NCBI RefSeq assembly: GCF_004745825.1
Contig: NZ_SRLA01000003.1
Coordinates: forward strand, 124,001-188,000
Reading direction: 5' to 3'
DNA from: Hymenobacter fodinae
Lineage (GTDB): Bacteria; Bacteroidota; Bacteroidia; Cytophagales; Hymenobacteraceae
Length of the DNA stretch: 64,000 nt
The translations under genes were made by a program, and so were the position numbers. Shown piece by piece: positions 9,056 to 18,042 of this stretch. The stretch's first letter is position 1; every line of letters starts with the position of its first letter. The notes beneath the pieces were generated by a model that ran no database searches, was not told the DNA's origin, and saw only the letters and a list, made by a program, of their open reading frames with translations.

Positions 9056-11503
9056 ATGCTCTTTTATCCAATAGCCCCCCGATATCGTCGTTTTACTGTT
9101 GCTAGTGCTAAAGTGGCTTTGCTCGGCCTGTTGCTTGGCCTAGGCCTGCCAGCTGCTCATGCACAAACCGACTCTCTACGCGCTATCACGAAGCACTTCA
9201 CGGCGTACAGTCAGCGGGCCCTGCAAGAAAAGCTCTTCCTCCACCACGACCGGCCCTTGTACCTGAGTGGCGAAATCCTATGGTTCAAAATAAACGCCGT
9301 AGATGGCGCGCAGCATCGGCCGCTTGATGTGAGCAAGGTGGCCTACGTGGAAGTGTTAGACAAAGACCAACGCCCGGTACTCCAAACGAAAGTGGAGTTG
9401 CAGCAGGCAAAGGGCCAGGGCTCCCTATCCTTGCCAGCTTCGTTGGCATCGGGCAACTATACACTCCGGGCCTATACCAGCTGGATGAAGAATTTTCCGG
9501 CGGAAAATTTCTTTCAGAGCACCATTACCATTATCAACACCCGCACTTCACTAGGCCTGAAAAGCGCCAAGGATACTACTTCCTACGCAGCGCAGTTTTT
9601 TCCGGAAGGAGGCGCCTTGGTGAAGGATGTTGCAAGCAAAGTGGCCTTCCAGGTTGTTGATAAAGCCGGCAGAGGCCTAGCGGCCACCGGCACGCTCGTA
9701 GACCAGCGCGGCGTAGTAGTGGCCTCGTTCAGTACGCTCAAGCACGGACTGGGGAGCTTTATATTTACTCCCAAGGACGCTGGAGCAGTTTACACAGCCG
9801 TACTTACGCTACCGTCCAAGCAGGCCTTTTCCCGCAAGCTGCCCGCCGTGGCACCGCAGGGAGTAGTGCTGCGGGTAGAAGACCTCAGCCCCGATCAACT
9901 CAAAGTAAGCATTGAGTCGACGATAGCCGGGCGCTCCTCCGAGGAATTACTGCTGCTAGGCCACTCCCGGCAACAGGTGTCGGTATCGGCGGTTACTCGT
10001 TTGCAGGAGGGCAAAGCTACCGTACTCGTCAGCAAGAAGGAGTTAGCCGAGGGCATCACGCACTTCACGCTATTCAACCAAGAAAAGAAACCCTTGTGCG
10101 AGCGGCTATATTTCACGCGGCCAGCCCACCAGTTGACCATTGCCGCCGCTACCACCCAGAAGACCTACGGCACACGCGCCAAAGTAAATCTGCAGGTGGC
10201 TACTACCTCAGCTCAAGCCCAAGCGGTTCCGGCTACTGTATCACTGGCCGTTTATCGGCTTGATTCCTTGGCCTCCCCTGCGCAGCCCACTATCAACAGT
10301 TACTTGTGGCTTACCTCTGACTTGAAAGGAGCCATTGAGAACCCTGATTATTACGTGAGTGCCACGGGCCCAGATGCAGCACTGGCCGCTGATAATTTGA
10401 TGCTCACGCATGGCTGGAGTCGCTTTCGTTGGACGGACGTCCTATCTGCCCCTACTAAGCGCTTCACGTATGCTCCAGAAGTAAATGGGTTACTGGTTAT
10501 GGGCCGGGTTACGCAGGTAGGAACGGGCAAACCAGCCCCGGATATTATGACGTACCTGGCCTCCCCTAGCCGTAAAGTCACCCTTTATAACTCTATGAGT
10601 AATGCGGATGGCATTATTCAGTTTGAGCCCACGGGGCTGTATAGCACCAATGACCTTATTGTTCAGACCAATACCCAACGGGATAGTACTTACCAGATTG
10701 AACTGCTGAATCCGTTCTCGCTGCAGTACCCTAAAGCGCGGCCGGTACCGTTCGCCTTTTCAGAGCAGAACCAGCAGGACATTCTGAACCGCAGCCTGGA
10801 AATGCAAACGCAGAATGCCTACTTCGGTAAGCAACAGGCCCTTTACCGCCGGCCTCTGGCCACTGATAGTACGGCCTTCTATGGCAAACCCGATGAAAAG
10901 TACAACCTCGATGACTACACCCGTTTTAAGGTGCTAGAAGAGGTCATGCGCGAATACGTGCCCGGGGTGCAAGTGCGACTACGCAAAGATGGCTTTCACT
11001 TCATGGTCATGGACCATATCAACAAGGCGATATTCCAGGAGAATCCCCTTGTGCTGCTCGACGGGGTCCCGGTCTTTAATATCAATAAGATCATGGCCAT
11101 GGACCCGCTGAAAATTCAAAAGCTGGAGGTGATGACGAGCAACTATTTTCAGGGTGCAGCGCGTTACAACGGCATTGTGAGCTACAGCACGTACAAGGGT
11201 GATCTGGCCGGTTTCGAGCTTAATCCACGGGCGCTCATTCAGGAGTATGAGGGGCTGCAGTACCAGCGGGAGTTCTACTCTCCCAGCTACAACAGCGCCG
11301 AAGAAAAACAGCGCCGTCTGCCTGACCTGCGCAATCTGCTTTACTGGAACCCAGAGGTAACTACCACCGGCACTAGCCCCACTACATTGGAGTTTTACAC
11401 CTCTGACCAACCCGGCACGTACGTGGTGGTGGTGCAGGGGTTGTCTTCCGATGGGCTAAGCGGCTCTGCACGCTACCAGTTTGAAGTGAAACCCGCCATC
11501 TAG
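9056..11503 (+). CDS. Large secreted MG2-like / plug-like protein
   Basis: An 815-residue protein with a signal peptide ending at about residue 36 (AAHAQ). Residues about 55-160 (LFLHHDRPLYLSGEILWFKI, then SLPASLASGNYTLRAYTSWM) match the macroglobulin MG2-like fold used in Bacteroidota envelope proteins. Residues about 650-720 (LRKDGFHFMVMD, PLVLLDGVPVFNINKIMAMDP, KIQKLEVMTSNYF) resemble a TonB-receptor plug domain without a barrel. Such proteins are found beside TonB receptors and are thought to work at the outer membrane or periplasm, but their biochemical role is not established. It follows the receptor after a 137-base gap on the same strand and ends before a hairpin at 11522. Confidence 0.75.
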   Translation: MLFYPIAPRYRRFTVASAKVALLGLLLGLGLPAAHAQTDSLRAITKHFTAYSQRALQEKLFLHHDRPLYLSGEILWFKINAVDGAQHRPLDVSKVAYVEVLDKDQRPVLQTKVELQQAKGQGSLSLPASLASGNYTLRAYTSWMKNFPAENFFQSTITIINTRTSLGLKSAKDTTSYAAQFFPEGGALVKDVASKVAFQVVDKAGRGLAATGTLVDQRGVVVASFSTLKHGLGSFIFTPKDAGAVYTAVLTLPSKQAFSRKLPAVAPQGVVLRVEDLSPDQLKVSIESTIAGRSSEELLLLGHSRQQVSVSAVTRLQEGKATVLVSKKELAEGITHFTLFNQEKKPLCERLYFTRPAHQLTIAAATTQKTYGTRAKVNLQVATTSAQAQAVPATVSLAVYRLDSLASPAQPTINSYLWLTSDLKGAIENPDYYVSATGPDAALAADNLMLTHGWSRFRWTDVLSAPTKRFTYAPEVNGLLVMGRVTQVGTGKPAPDIMTYLASPSRKVTLYNSMSNADGIIQFEPTGLYSTNDLIVQTNTQRDSTYQIELLNPFSLQYPKARPVPFAFSEQNQQDILNRSLEMQTQNAYFGKQQALYRRPLATDSTAFYGKPDEKYNLDDYTRFKVLEEVMREYVPGVQVRLRKDGFHFMVMDHINKAIFQENPLVLLDGVPVFNINKIMAMDPLKIQKLEVMTSNYFQGAARYNGIVSYSTYKGDLAGFELNPRALIQEYEGLQYQREFYSPSYNSAEEKQRRLPDLRNLLYWNPEVTTTGTSPTTLEFYTSDQPGTYVVVVQGLSSDGLSGSARYQFEVKPAI

Positions 11504-11521
11504 GCCAGCCCAACAGCTGCC

Positions 11522-11559
11522 CGAATGCCCAGCAAGAATGTTTCTTGTCTGGGCATTCG
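11522..11559. terminator. Putative terminator hairpin
   Basis: An 11-bp perfect stem (CGAATGCCCAG and its complement) extended by a second CAAGAA/TTCTTG helix with one bulge. It follows the MG2-like gene and precedes the DUF4112 gene. The T-tract is weak (ACTTT). Confidence 0.6.
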
Positions 11560-11669
11560 ACTTTAGTGGCCTAGCAACTGACCAGCCTAAGCCACTTCAT
11601 GAAGGCACCTGTTTACTCTGCCTTCTAAACGCCGTATGGAGGATTACTTCTCCTTTCCTCCCTACCACT

Positions 11670-12137
11670 ATGAGCACTTCTGACCAAGATAACCGCCTGC
11701 AATGGGTAGAGCGCGTTTCTCACTTGATGGACAGCCAATTCCGGGTTCCGGGCACTAGCTGGCGCTTCGGACTTGATCCGCTGATGGGCTTGATTCCGGT
11801 AGTGGGCGGCTTGCCTTCACTGGCTATTTCCGGTGTTCTCATTCTCACGATGATGCGGCACGGTGCCAGCGGCCAGCTGGTAATCCGCATGCTGCTAAAC
11901 GTCATTTTCGACACAATTATCGGCGCCATTCCCGTGGTCGGCAACATTTTCGACTTCGCCTATAAAGCCAACGACCGGAACGTGCGCCTGCTGCGCCGCC
12001 ACTATGCCGAGGGTAAATACCAAGGCAGCGGCAAGGGACTAATTTTACTGTCTATCAGTATTTTATCTATCATTGGAGGACTAATTATATGGGGTTCTTA
12101 TGAGCTAATCAGATGGGTTTGGGCTTACTTACAATAA
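11670..12137 (+). CDS. DUF4112 membrane protein; hybrid gene with island-supplied 3' end
   Basis: The start at 11670 (MSTSDQDN) gives 155 residues. The DUF4112 signature is clear: FRVPGTSWRFGLDPLMGLIPVVGG, a membrane segment, then FDTIIGAIPVVGNIFDFAYKANDRNVRLLRRHY. The last about 60 codons belong to an integrated element: a second copy of this 3' region lies at 38413-38618, and 31 bases (11947-11977) are identical in both. After the core the two copies encode the same 27-28 residues with different synonymous codons and then diverge. The local tail (LILLSISILSIIGGLIIWG) uses AT-rich codons unlike the first part of the gene. The reading frame is preserved across the junction, so the protein is probably still functional. 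Its role is unknown. Confidence 0.9.
   Translation: MSTSDQDNRLQWVERVSHLMDSQFRVPGTSWRFGLDPLMGLIPVVGGLPSLAISGVLILTMMRHGASGQLVIRMLLNVIFDTIIGAIPVVGNIFDFAYKANDRNVRLLRRHYAEGKYQGSGKGLILLSISILSIIGGLIIWGSYELIRWVWAYLQ
11947..11977 (+). repeat. Left attachment-site core (attL), 31 bp
   Basis: Begins TTTTCGACTTCGCC and ends CAACGACCG, within the codons for FDFAYKANDR of the DUF4112 gene. It is identical to 38413-38443. The sequences to its left (chromosome) and right (island) differ from those around the other copy. Confidence 0.9.
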
Positions 12138-12143
12138 CCAGAT

Positions 12144-12162
12144 TTGATACACGCTTGATACA
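12144..12162 (+). repeat. Left-end integrase arm-type sites (two TTGATACA copies)
   Basis: TTGATACA occurs at 12144-12151 and 12155-12162, start-to-start distance 11 bases, one helical turn. Three more copies in both orientations lie at the other end of the island. This pattern fits arm-type binding sites of the tyrosine recombinase encoded at 12423. Confidence 0.65.
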
Positions 12163-12422
12163 TACACTAGCTGCGCAAGTAGCTGGTATCTAATTTATTT
12201 GGACTAACTAACTCAACTATAAAAAATCCTAAAAATAGACATGGTTGAAAATCTAAACAAAAGCTCTTATGGCAGATGCTGCAACGGAGCTTTCTACGTT
12301 TAGCCAGACCCTATGATGAAAAAAACAGAGATGTAGCGTATTATTTATACATCTTGCTATATTGCTTTAGACGTGTAATCTTGCTGCCGCAAAAGCTCAA
12401 ATGAGCTATCGGCACGAAGACC

Positions 12423-13859
12423 ATGTCAAAATTATCCTACTTGCTTCGCACCAATAAGTCTGGGCTGGTTACTATATCTATCAAGCACACCCATCATCAG
12501 CACATAGACAAGGTGCCCTTTGTTAAGGCTGCGAATGTTGTTGTCTTTCCTAATCAGTTTGACAAAGACAAGGGAAAGGTATTAGGTCGCCCAGACGCCA
12601 CTGAGCTGAATAAAAAGATTCAGGTATTGGAAAACAATATCAATTTGGCTCTAGAATTATGCCGTAGTCGTGGAGTTGAGCCGTTTAAAGCTGCCCTTGA
12701 AGAAGCGTACACAAGCGTAGTGGCATTCGAGCAGGCAAGAGCAGAAAGTAGTCGGCTGTTGAAGGAAACCGCCCCACGTCTTGTGCTAACCTTGCACCAA
12801 CAACTCGAAGAGGCACAAAAGCTGGTAGCAGAATTAAAGCAGCGTATTGAAATTCAAGAAGCCTTTGCGGGCAACATACAACCCCAGAAGCTCTTCACCG
12901 CCTACGTTAAACTGTTTATTGGGAAACACAAGAATACATTGAGGCAGCGTTCACAGGATAACTACACCAATGTGCTGAATGCTGTCAAAGAGTGGAATCC
13001 ACGCTTGCGCATTGATGAAATTACTGTGGAAACGTTGGAAGCCTTCAGAGACTTTCTGCTTACAGAAAAGAAGCAACGGGTCAAGGACAAGGAAGGCGAA
13101 TTCGTCGTAGGGCTACGCAATGGCACCGTGCGCGAACTTATCCAGAAATTTAAGAGCGTTTATTACTTCTATGCTGAGCAGGCAGGCGTGGACGACTCTA
13201 AAATTCGCAAGTGGAAGCATGGAGTCAAGAGAAAGCAAAACCGAAAAGTAGTATTCCTCAACTCAGATGAGTTGAATCTCATCAAAGGATTAACATGCTT
13301 AACTGAAAGGGAAAAGCTACACCGCGACTTTTACGTCTTTATGGCGAATACGGGACTGCGATTTGTTGATGCGCGCCGCGTGACTGAAGCACATATAAAT
13401 GACGATAAGATTGTCATAGTGCAGCAAAAGGTGAGTGAAGAGGTTACCATCCCTTTAACTGCTGATGCTCTCGCCTTGCTTCAAGACTATAAGTTCGATT
13501 TCTCAGAAGTGAAATACACCGCACAGGTCAGCTATTACATGAAGCGCATATTGGAACGACACGACCTGCTTGGTCAGCCTCATGTACGCACCCACTTCAA
13601 ACAAAATCAAGCGAAGGAAGAAATCAAGCCTAAACGCGACCTATTGGGAGCACATACAGCACGAAAGACATTCATAAATATTGCACTCGAAAAAGGCACT
13701 AAAATCACGAGTATCAAAAATATTGTTGGTCATGCAGAGTTGAAGATGATACTCGACGTCTATGGAGACGGTACAATGAACGAGAAAGAATTAGGTAAAG
13801 CCTTCATTATGCCTCATAAGGCTATAGAAGCAAATCTTGATATGAAGGCAGTAGCTTGA
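12423..13859 (+). CDS. Tyrosine recombinase (integrase) of the island
   Basis: A 478-residue integrase. An N-terminal arm-binding-like beta region (residues about 1-60), a coiled-coil stretch (about 115-150), a SAM-like core-binding domain (about 155-275; LFTAYVKLFIGKHKNTLRQR) and a catalytic domain are visible. Catalytic residues: Arg in ANTGLRFVDARR, His-x-x-Arg in HTARKTFINIA, His in VGHAELKM and the nucleophile Tyr in DVYGDG. This is the Bacteroidota-type phage integrase architecture. Its position next to the left att core and the absence of another tyrosine recombinase make it the enzyme that inserted the island into the DUF4112 gene. Codon use is more AT-rich than that of the host flank. 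Confidence 0.93.
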   Translation: MSKLSYLLRTNKSGLVTISIKHTHHQHIDKVPFVKAANVVVFPNQFDKDKGKVLGRPDATELNKKIQVLENNINLALELCRSRGVEPFKAALEEAYTSVVAFEQARAESSRLLKETAPRLVLTLHQQLEEAQKLVAELKQRIEIQEAFAGNIQPQKLFTAYVKLFIGKHKNTLRQRSQDNYTNVLNAVKEWNPRLRIDEITVETLEAFRDFLLTEKKQRVKDKEGEFVVGLRNGTVRELIQKFKSVYYFYAEQAGVDDSKIRKWKHGVKRKQNRKVVFLNSDELNLIKGLTCLTEREKLHRDFYVFMANTGLRFVDARRVTEAHINDDKIVIVQQKVSEEVTIPLTADALALLQDYKFDFSEVKYTAQVSYYMKRILERHDLLGQPHVRTHFKQNQAKEEIKPKRDLLGAHTARKTFINIALEKGTKITSIKNIVGHAELKMILDVYGDGTMNEKELGKAFIMPHKAIEANLDMKAVA

Positions 13860-13993
13860 ATTACCTTTCTAATCAGCTAATAGAAGGTCCTTAACCACCT
13901 GAATGTAGGCAACAGATTGAAGCATATCACTTCTTCCGCAGCCTCTCCCTAACTCACAAATCCTCTCTTTCAAACCTGCACTTATTTAACACT

Positions 13994-14329
13994 ATGCGAG
14001 TCGACGACCGGTGTAAATGGCTAAAGTACCATGATATCAAAGACGCCCATAAGCTTATTTACGACTTTATGAAAAAGGAATTTTTCAAGGATAGATTAAA
14101 TATGAAAGTGGAGATTGAATATACCCACTGCGGGCGGCGCCGTACTGTGTATATTAGCAAGGCATACACGTGGGACCGAAAGCATTATAGAAGCTCAAAA
14201 ACGCTTATTGGTGGTAAGACTGCCTATTTGTACATTACCGCTGCTACTAGAGAGCAATACCACATGCTACTTGGTGACTATCAAGCCGTGTTACGACGGC
14301 GCAAGCTCGAGCTACTGATAGAAGATTAA
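13994..14329 (+). CDS. Small basic protein of unknown function
   Basis: A 111-residue protein, rich in Lys, Arg, Tyr and His (MRVDDRCKWLKYHDIKDAHK...). No family was recognised. It follows the integrase after 134 bases on the same strand. Its basic, compact composition would suit a small DNA-associated factor such as an excisionase-like helper, but there is no motif to support this and it is only a guess from position. The start at 13994 is the first ATG after stops. Confidence 0.55.
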   Translation: MRVDDRCKWLKYHDIKDAHKLIYDFMKKEFFKDRLNMKVEIEYTHCGRRRTVYISKAYTWDRKHYRSSKTLIGGKTAYLYITAATREQYHMLLGDYQAVLRRRKLELLIED

Positions 14330-14402
14330 ATTAAAATTGAATATACCTCTGTTACCTTTCGTATAGACAAATTTCCTACTTCTACTTGCTTCAAAAAGCT
14401 GA

Positions 14403-15080
14403 TTAAGCTGTTTTACCCGAAGTTTTTGCTAGCCTCAGAACTTGTACACTGGTAAATTTTTTTCCGCGGCGCGTCCGATATCCTTGTGCATTTAATACAG
14501 CAGCAATATCGCGCAATGTGTGACGCTGAGGATTCTGCAGGATAAGGTCTATGATATAAGTTGCTTTCACGTTTGCCTCTGCCATACGAGCATTGAGTTG
14601 CATAGCAGCCCGTCCCAAGGCACGTGTTTCGTCTGTAAAGTTGGTCGCATTTCCGAGTTCTTCGCCTCTCGCTCTCTTGGCTTGCAACGCGGCTCGCGTG
14701 CGCGAGCTAGTCAGCTCTCGTTCATACTGGGCTATCGTGGCAAATATACCAATGGTTAGCGTGTTCGCGGTTGGCAGGTCAGCAGCAACAAAATCCACCT
14801 TCGTATCCATTAGATTGAACAAGAAGGACACCGAGCGTGAAAGACGGTCTAGTTTAGCGATTAGTAAGGTGTAACCATTACGCTTGCAGTCCGCAATAGC
14901 TTGAGCGAGGATAGGTCGATTATTATTCTTGCCCGATTCCACTTCCACATATTCCCGAATGATGGCACTCGTACTATCGATGAATGTATTGACTATCGTG
15001 CGTTGTGCTTCCATTCCTAACCCACTCGCTCCTTGCTTAGCGGTGGACACGCGTATGTAAGTAACATAGGTCTTTGTCAT
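14403..15080 (-). CDS. Serine recombinase (resolvase/invertase family)
   Basis: The start at 15080 (MTKTYVTYIRVS) is preferred to the upstream 15110. The product has 225 residues with the resolvase N-terminal domain: the catalytic Ser in YIRVSTAKQ, the conserved LLIAKLDRLSRS, and the region TIGIFATIAQYERELTSSRTRAAL. The C-terminus (LRDIAAVLNAQGYRTRRGKKF) is an HTH DNA-binding domain. Such enzymes resolve cointegrates or invert short segments. It is convergent with the small gene after the integrase, and a 8-bp inverted repeat lies just upstream of its start (15118-15155), a possible recombination or operator site. Confidence 0.92.
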   Translation of the reverse strand: MTKTYVTYIRVSTAKQGASGLGMEAQRTIVNTFIDSTSAIIREYVEVESGKNNNRPILAQAIADCKRNGYTLLIAKLDRLSRSVSFLFNLMDTKVDFVAADLPTANTLTIGIFATIAQYERELTSSRTRAALQAKRARGEELGNATNFTDETRALGRAAMQLNARMAEANVKATYIIDLILQNPQRHTLRDIAAVLNAQGYRTRRGKKFTSVQVLRLAKTSGKTA

Positions 15081-15117
15081 GGGAACAGAGGTAAGGGTCA
15101 AAGCAGTCAAATAAGTC

Positions 15118-15155
15118 TGCTACATACTGACAACGGACGTGCTAAGAATGTAGCA
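15118..15155. repeat. Inverted repeat upstream of the serine recombinase
   Basis: TGCTACAT at 15118-15125 and its complement ATGTAGCA at 15148-15155, separated by 22 bases and located about 40 bases upstream of the recombinase start. It could be a crossover/accessory (res-like) site or an operator; this is inference from position. Confidence 0.4.
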
Positions 15156-15351
15156 TAGTTATGCGGCGGTTTATTTTCAACAGTCTTACCCGATAACATT
15201 TGTAGCCCATTCTTATGAAGCATTAATCAAAATCTATTTTCAATCTATGCTGGGGCATTACGACGATGAATATAGTTACGCGATTTCACTAGCAATTTAA
15301 GTTGCAACTAAATTAGCCATCGGAAATACGTCCTGTTCGTAAATCATCCAT

Positions 15352-16563
15352 ATGAACACCACTGCGAAAGGCGATGCGTTTGAGGAGAAAGCTTACAGGC
15401 TGATTGAACAAGCGGTGCAGAGTGGTCAATTAGGAATCCTCCCGCAGAGCAGCAGGGTCTTCAAAAAGAAGAAATATTACTCCCGTGACCGGGAGACGGA
15501 TATTATTTTCGATTTGGCAATTGAAGTATGGTTGCCGGGTGCGCCGACCTACTCCTTCCTTTTTATTATCGAATGCAAAAGCTACAGTCACCCTGTACCT
15601 GTTAATGATGTAGAAGAGTTCTATGCCAAAATCGCCCAAGTTGCGGGCGTCAACGTCAAAGGGGTCTTCATTACGGACAGTACTTTTCAGGAAGGGGCAT
15701 TCAAGTATGCCCGTGCCAAAGGCATGATGCTGCTGGAAACCAGCAGTGAAGGCTACACCATCCGGCTTCCCAAAAAAGCGCGTCCCGCAGCACCGCATGC
15801 TGAGGAAGACCCGCTGGAAATTGCCCTGCAGGTCCATCTGTTTCTGGCTAACCTATTCGCCCCGGCGACGGAGCAGGTACCGGGCTTGCGCTACTGGTCA
15901 GCGGCAGCCCTTGAGAACCGTGCTGTGGCACTACTGGGCAATTACAAGCCCTCCTTACTGAAAGAATACCGCCCAGTAGATTTGAGCGGCTTCCTATCCC
16001 ATCTGGAGGCAACCTACGGAGTTCGGGTTGAAACCACGATGCTACTGGGGCACGATGCCCAAGGCAACGACATACTGGGGGAATTCGACGTAGCTGCTTC
16101 CGTCATTTACATTACCCCCGCTATCCGGGATACTCCCCGGTTTGCTTTCGTTCTCGCCCACGAACTCGGGCACTTCTTTCTGCACCGTGAGCTGCACCTG
16201 AGTCAGCAGCTCTATGACAGTTTCCGGGACTCTGCCTACAACGTGGCACTGGGCAGGCATGAACTGACCAATCCCAAGCACTGGATTGAATGGCAAGCCA
16301 ATCAGTTCGCTGCTGCGCTACTGCTGCCTGAGGACGCTTTACGGGTCCATCTGATTGCCTATCAGATACACCTCGGCATCTCCCGGAACCGGGGCACCAT
16401 CTACTGTGACCACCAGCCCGTAAACCGCGAAGACTACCGGTCCACTTTAAACTACCTTGCGCAACGGTTTGGCGTGAGCAGGACCGTCATCAAGTACCGC
16501 CTGCATGCCCTGCACATTATCGTCAGACCCGGACATGCCCGCTGGGTCCGCCAAGGGCGCTGA
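15352..16563 (+). CDS. PD-(D/E)XK nuclease fused to ImmA/IrrE-type zinc peptidase
   Basis: A 403-residue two-domain protein. Residues 1-145 look like a restriction-endonuclease fold (Mrr-like): a helix with FEEKAYRLIEQ, D50 in ETDIIFDLAIEV, and E74-C-K76 in FLFIIECKSYSH, i.e. the D...ExK catalytic pattern. Residues about 200-330 contain H270-E-L-G-H274 (FVLAHELGHFFLH) and a downstream Glu in IEWQANQFAAALLLP, the zinc-ligand pattern of ImmA/IrrE (COG2856) metallopeptidases, which cleave phage or stress repressors. The C-terminal LAQRFGVSRTVIKYRL is HTH-like. The combination suggests a self- or partner-cleaving control of a nuclease, consistent with a defence role; no repressor partner is adjacent. 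Both catalytic sets appear intact. Confidence 0.82.
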   Translation: MNTTAKGDAFEEKAYRLIEQAVQSGQLGILPQSSRVFKKKKYYSRDRETDIIFDLAIEVWLPGAPTYSFLFIIECKSYSHPVPVNDVEEFYAKIAQVAGVNVKGVFITDSTFQEGAFKYARAKGMMLLETSSEGYTIRLPKKARPAAPHAEEDPLEIALQVHLFLANLFAPATEQVPGLRYWSAAALENRAVALLGNYKPSLLKEYRPVDLSGFLSHLEATYGVRVETTMLLGHDAQGNDILGEFDVAASVIYITPAIRDTPRFAFVLAHELGHFFLHRELHLSQQLYDSFRDSAYNVALGRHELTNPKHWIEWQANQFAAALLLPEDALRVHLIAYQIHLGISRNRGTIYCDHQPVNREDYRSTLNYLAQRFGVSRTVIKYRLHALHIIVRPGHARWVRQGR

Positions 16564-16586
16564 TGAATAATTTTGAGTTACCCGCC

Positions 16587-16871
16587 TCAGCGCGAGCATT
16601 CTTTCTCCCTCTCGATTAGACCATCTGCCTCGTAGAAACCATGTGGTAAAGCTGGCAAATCTACCCACGGGTACAGGGGACCATGCTCGGGACGGGGACA
16701 CATCATAATAGCCATCCTCACCCCATCCGCTCGCAGCAGGACCACACTAGGCGTGGCTGACACGAGTTCCCGGCACGCACTGCACCAGACTTTCAGTTGC
16801 AATTCGTTCTCAGCAGTCAGTATCAGGTCCCCGGCTTCGTTGCAAAGCCAGTTCAGAATGGGAGTAGGCAT
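16587..16871 (-). CDS. Small Cys/His-containing protein, tandem paralogue 1
   Basis: A 94-residue protein: MPTPILNWLCNEAGDLIL, a CxxC-like pair (WCSACRELV), a second cluster (CPRPEHGP) and a C-terminal LPALPHGFYEADG. It aligns over its full length with the next upstream gene (16934-17212), sharing L-WL--E-G-L-L, C-A---V-AT, CP--H and LP-LP-G-(Y/F). The paired Cys/His positions may bind a metal. The function is unknown. It lies 22 bases past the end of the convergent nuclease-peptidase gene. Confidence 0.6.
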   Translation of the reverse strand: MPTPILNWLCNEAGDLILTAENELQLKVWCSACRELVSATPSVVLLRADGVRMAIMMCPRPEHGPLYPWVDLPALPHGFYEADGLIEREKECSR

Positions 16872-16933
16872 AAAGAAGCTTGAGGTTGTGACGGGCAGGA
16901 CAGCTCAGGGTCGTAGGCGTCAGACTGCCGGGC

Positions 16934-17212
16934 TTACAACAATTCAGGCTGAAGCTTAATCTCCTTGCCGATAACCACGTACCCTGCGGGAAGGGTAGGG
17001 AGACGTTCAATAGTCTGGATATCATGCTCAGGACATATAATCCATCCATCCACGGCACCGGTACTGTATTGCCGGTGTACCGGACCTAGGGTAGCGTGAA
17101 CCACATCACCATGTGCCGGGCAGAAGTACTCTTCCACCTGCGGGAGGCGGCAGGTGTCCAGCAGCAGGATTCCTCGCTCGTCCCTAAGCCATTTTAATAC
17201 ACGGGTAGACAT
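16934..17212 (-). CDS. Small Cys/His-containing protein, tandem paralogue 2
   Basis: A 92-residue protein, MSTRVLKWLRDERGILLL, with YFCPAHGDVVHAT and IICPEHD Cys/His clusters and LPTLPAGYVVIG near the end. It is a tandem duplicate of the gene at 16587-16871, diverged to roughly one third identity by eye. The two are probably co-transcribed (62 bases apart). No family was recognised; the shared Cys/His spacing hints at a small zinc-binding protein. Confidence 0.6.
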   Translation of the reverse strand: MSTRVLKWLRDERGILLLDTCRLPQVEEYFCPAHGDVVHATLGPVHRQYSTGAVDGWIICPEHDIQTIERLPTLPAGYVVIGKEIKLQPELL

Positions 17213-17436
17213 GATGATATGCAGTGATATATTAGTACATATCCCCGGTTTTTTTACCGGTTTGATGTTGTGGTGAATGACGTCTTTATATCAATTGTCG
17301 AGCCGGCAAGTTCTTAACTACACTGTGCAGTGTGTATATAGCAATCTTTTCCTACATATTTTATCTACTCCGCCTTAAGCGGTTGCAGATTCAGCACCCC
17401 TACTCTATTTGATTTATCGTACTTGGCAACGCTCTT

Positions 17437-18042
17437 TTAGTAGCGCCAGCTACAGTGTACGGTAAACGGGGCAGGACGTAACGCGTGGATAGCAGCGTCG
17501 AGCAGAAGTATTCTACCCAAGCCGTAATCGAGGCGAGTGTAGGTGTTGGTGTCCCGAGCAAAGGCAATGCGTTGCCAGATTATCACCCGGTCCTTTTCCT
17601 TGTGCAAATTCAAGGGATTCAGCGCACAGGCTAGACGATAATCCTCATTCATCCTGAAGGTTACCCGTCGCACTTCGCCAACCCGCATGCTGGCTAACTG
17701 CCGGATAATAACGGGTGAAGACCTGATATGGGCACTGTCGAGATGCAAGTCCCGCCCCTTCCCTTCCCAGAGATAATGCCGTATGATGGCTCCCCCCTCA
17801 GGCGAGATGATATGTCCCCCCAGCGCAATAAGCTTGTATAAGGCGATAAGCTGTACCCGTTCGCCCCACGTCAGTTTACCAGTACGCAGGTAGCGAACTG
17901 CCAGCCAGTTAAAATGGGCACTGACAGCCCGGTCAAATACTCGACCTGCCGGGGTGGCAAGCATGGTGGCAAATAGCCCGGCGCTCAGCCAGCTTACCAA
18001 GACGGTGTTACGGAACCAGCGGCGGTACTTCCTCATGGACAT
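17437..18042 (-). CDS. Membrane-anchored protein of unknown function
   Basis: A 201-residue protein with one N-terminal hydrophobic segment (VLVSWLSAGLFATMLATP) preceded by basic residues, so it is probably anchored with its bulk outside the cytoplasm. The rest is basic and mixed alpha/beta with no motif that I recognise. Its start overlaps the end of the upstream CAP-domain gene by 10 bases, a strong sign of co-translation. It is the last of three same-strand secreted/envelope genes. Confidence 0.65.
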   Translation of the reverse strand: MSMRKYRRWFRNTVLVSWLSAGLFATMLATPAGRVFDRAVSAHFNWLAVRYLRTGKLTWGERVQLIALYKLIALGGHIISPEGGAIIRHYLWEGKGRDLHLDSAHIRSSPVIIRQLASMRVGEVRRVTFRMNEDYRLACALNPLNLHKEKDRVIIWQRIAFARDTNTYTRLDYGLGRILLLDAAIHALRPAPFTVHCSWRY

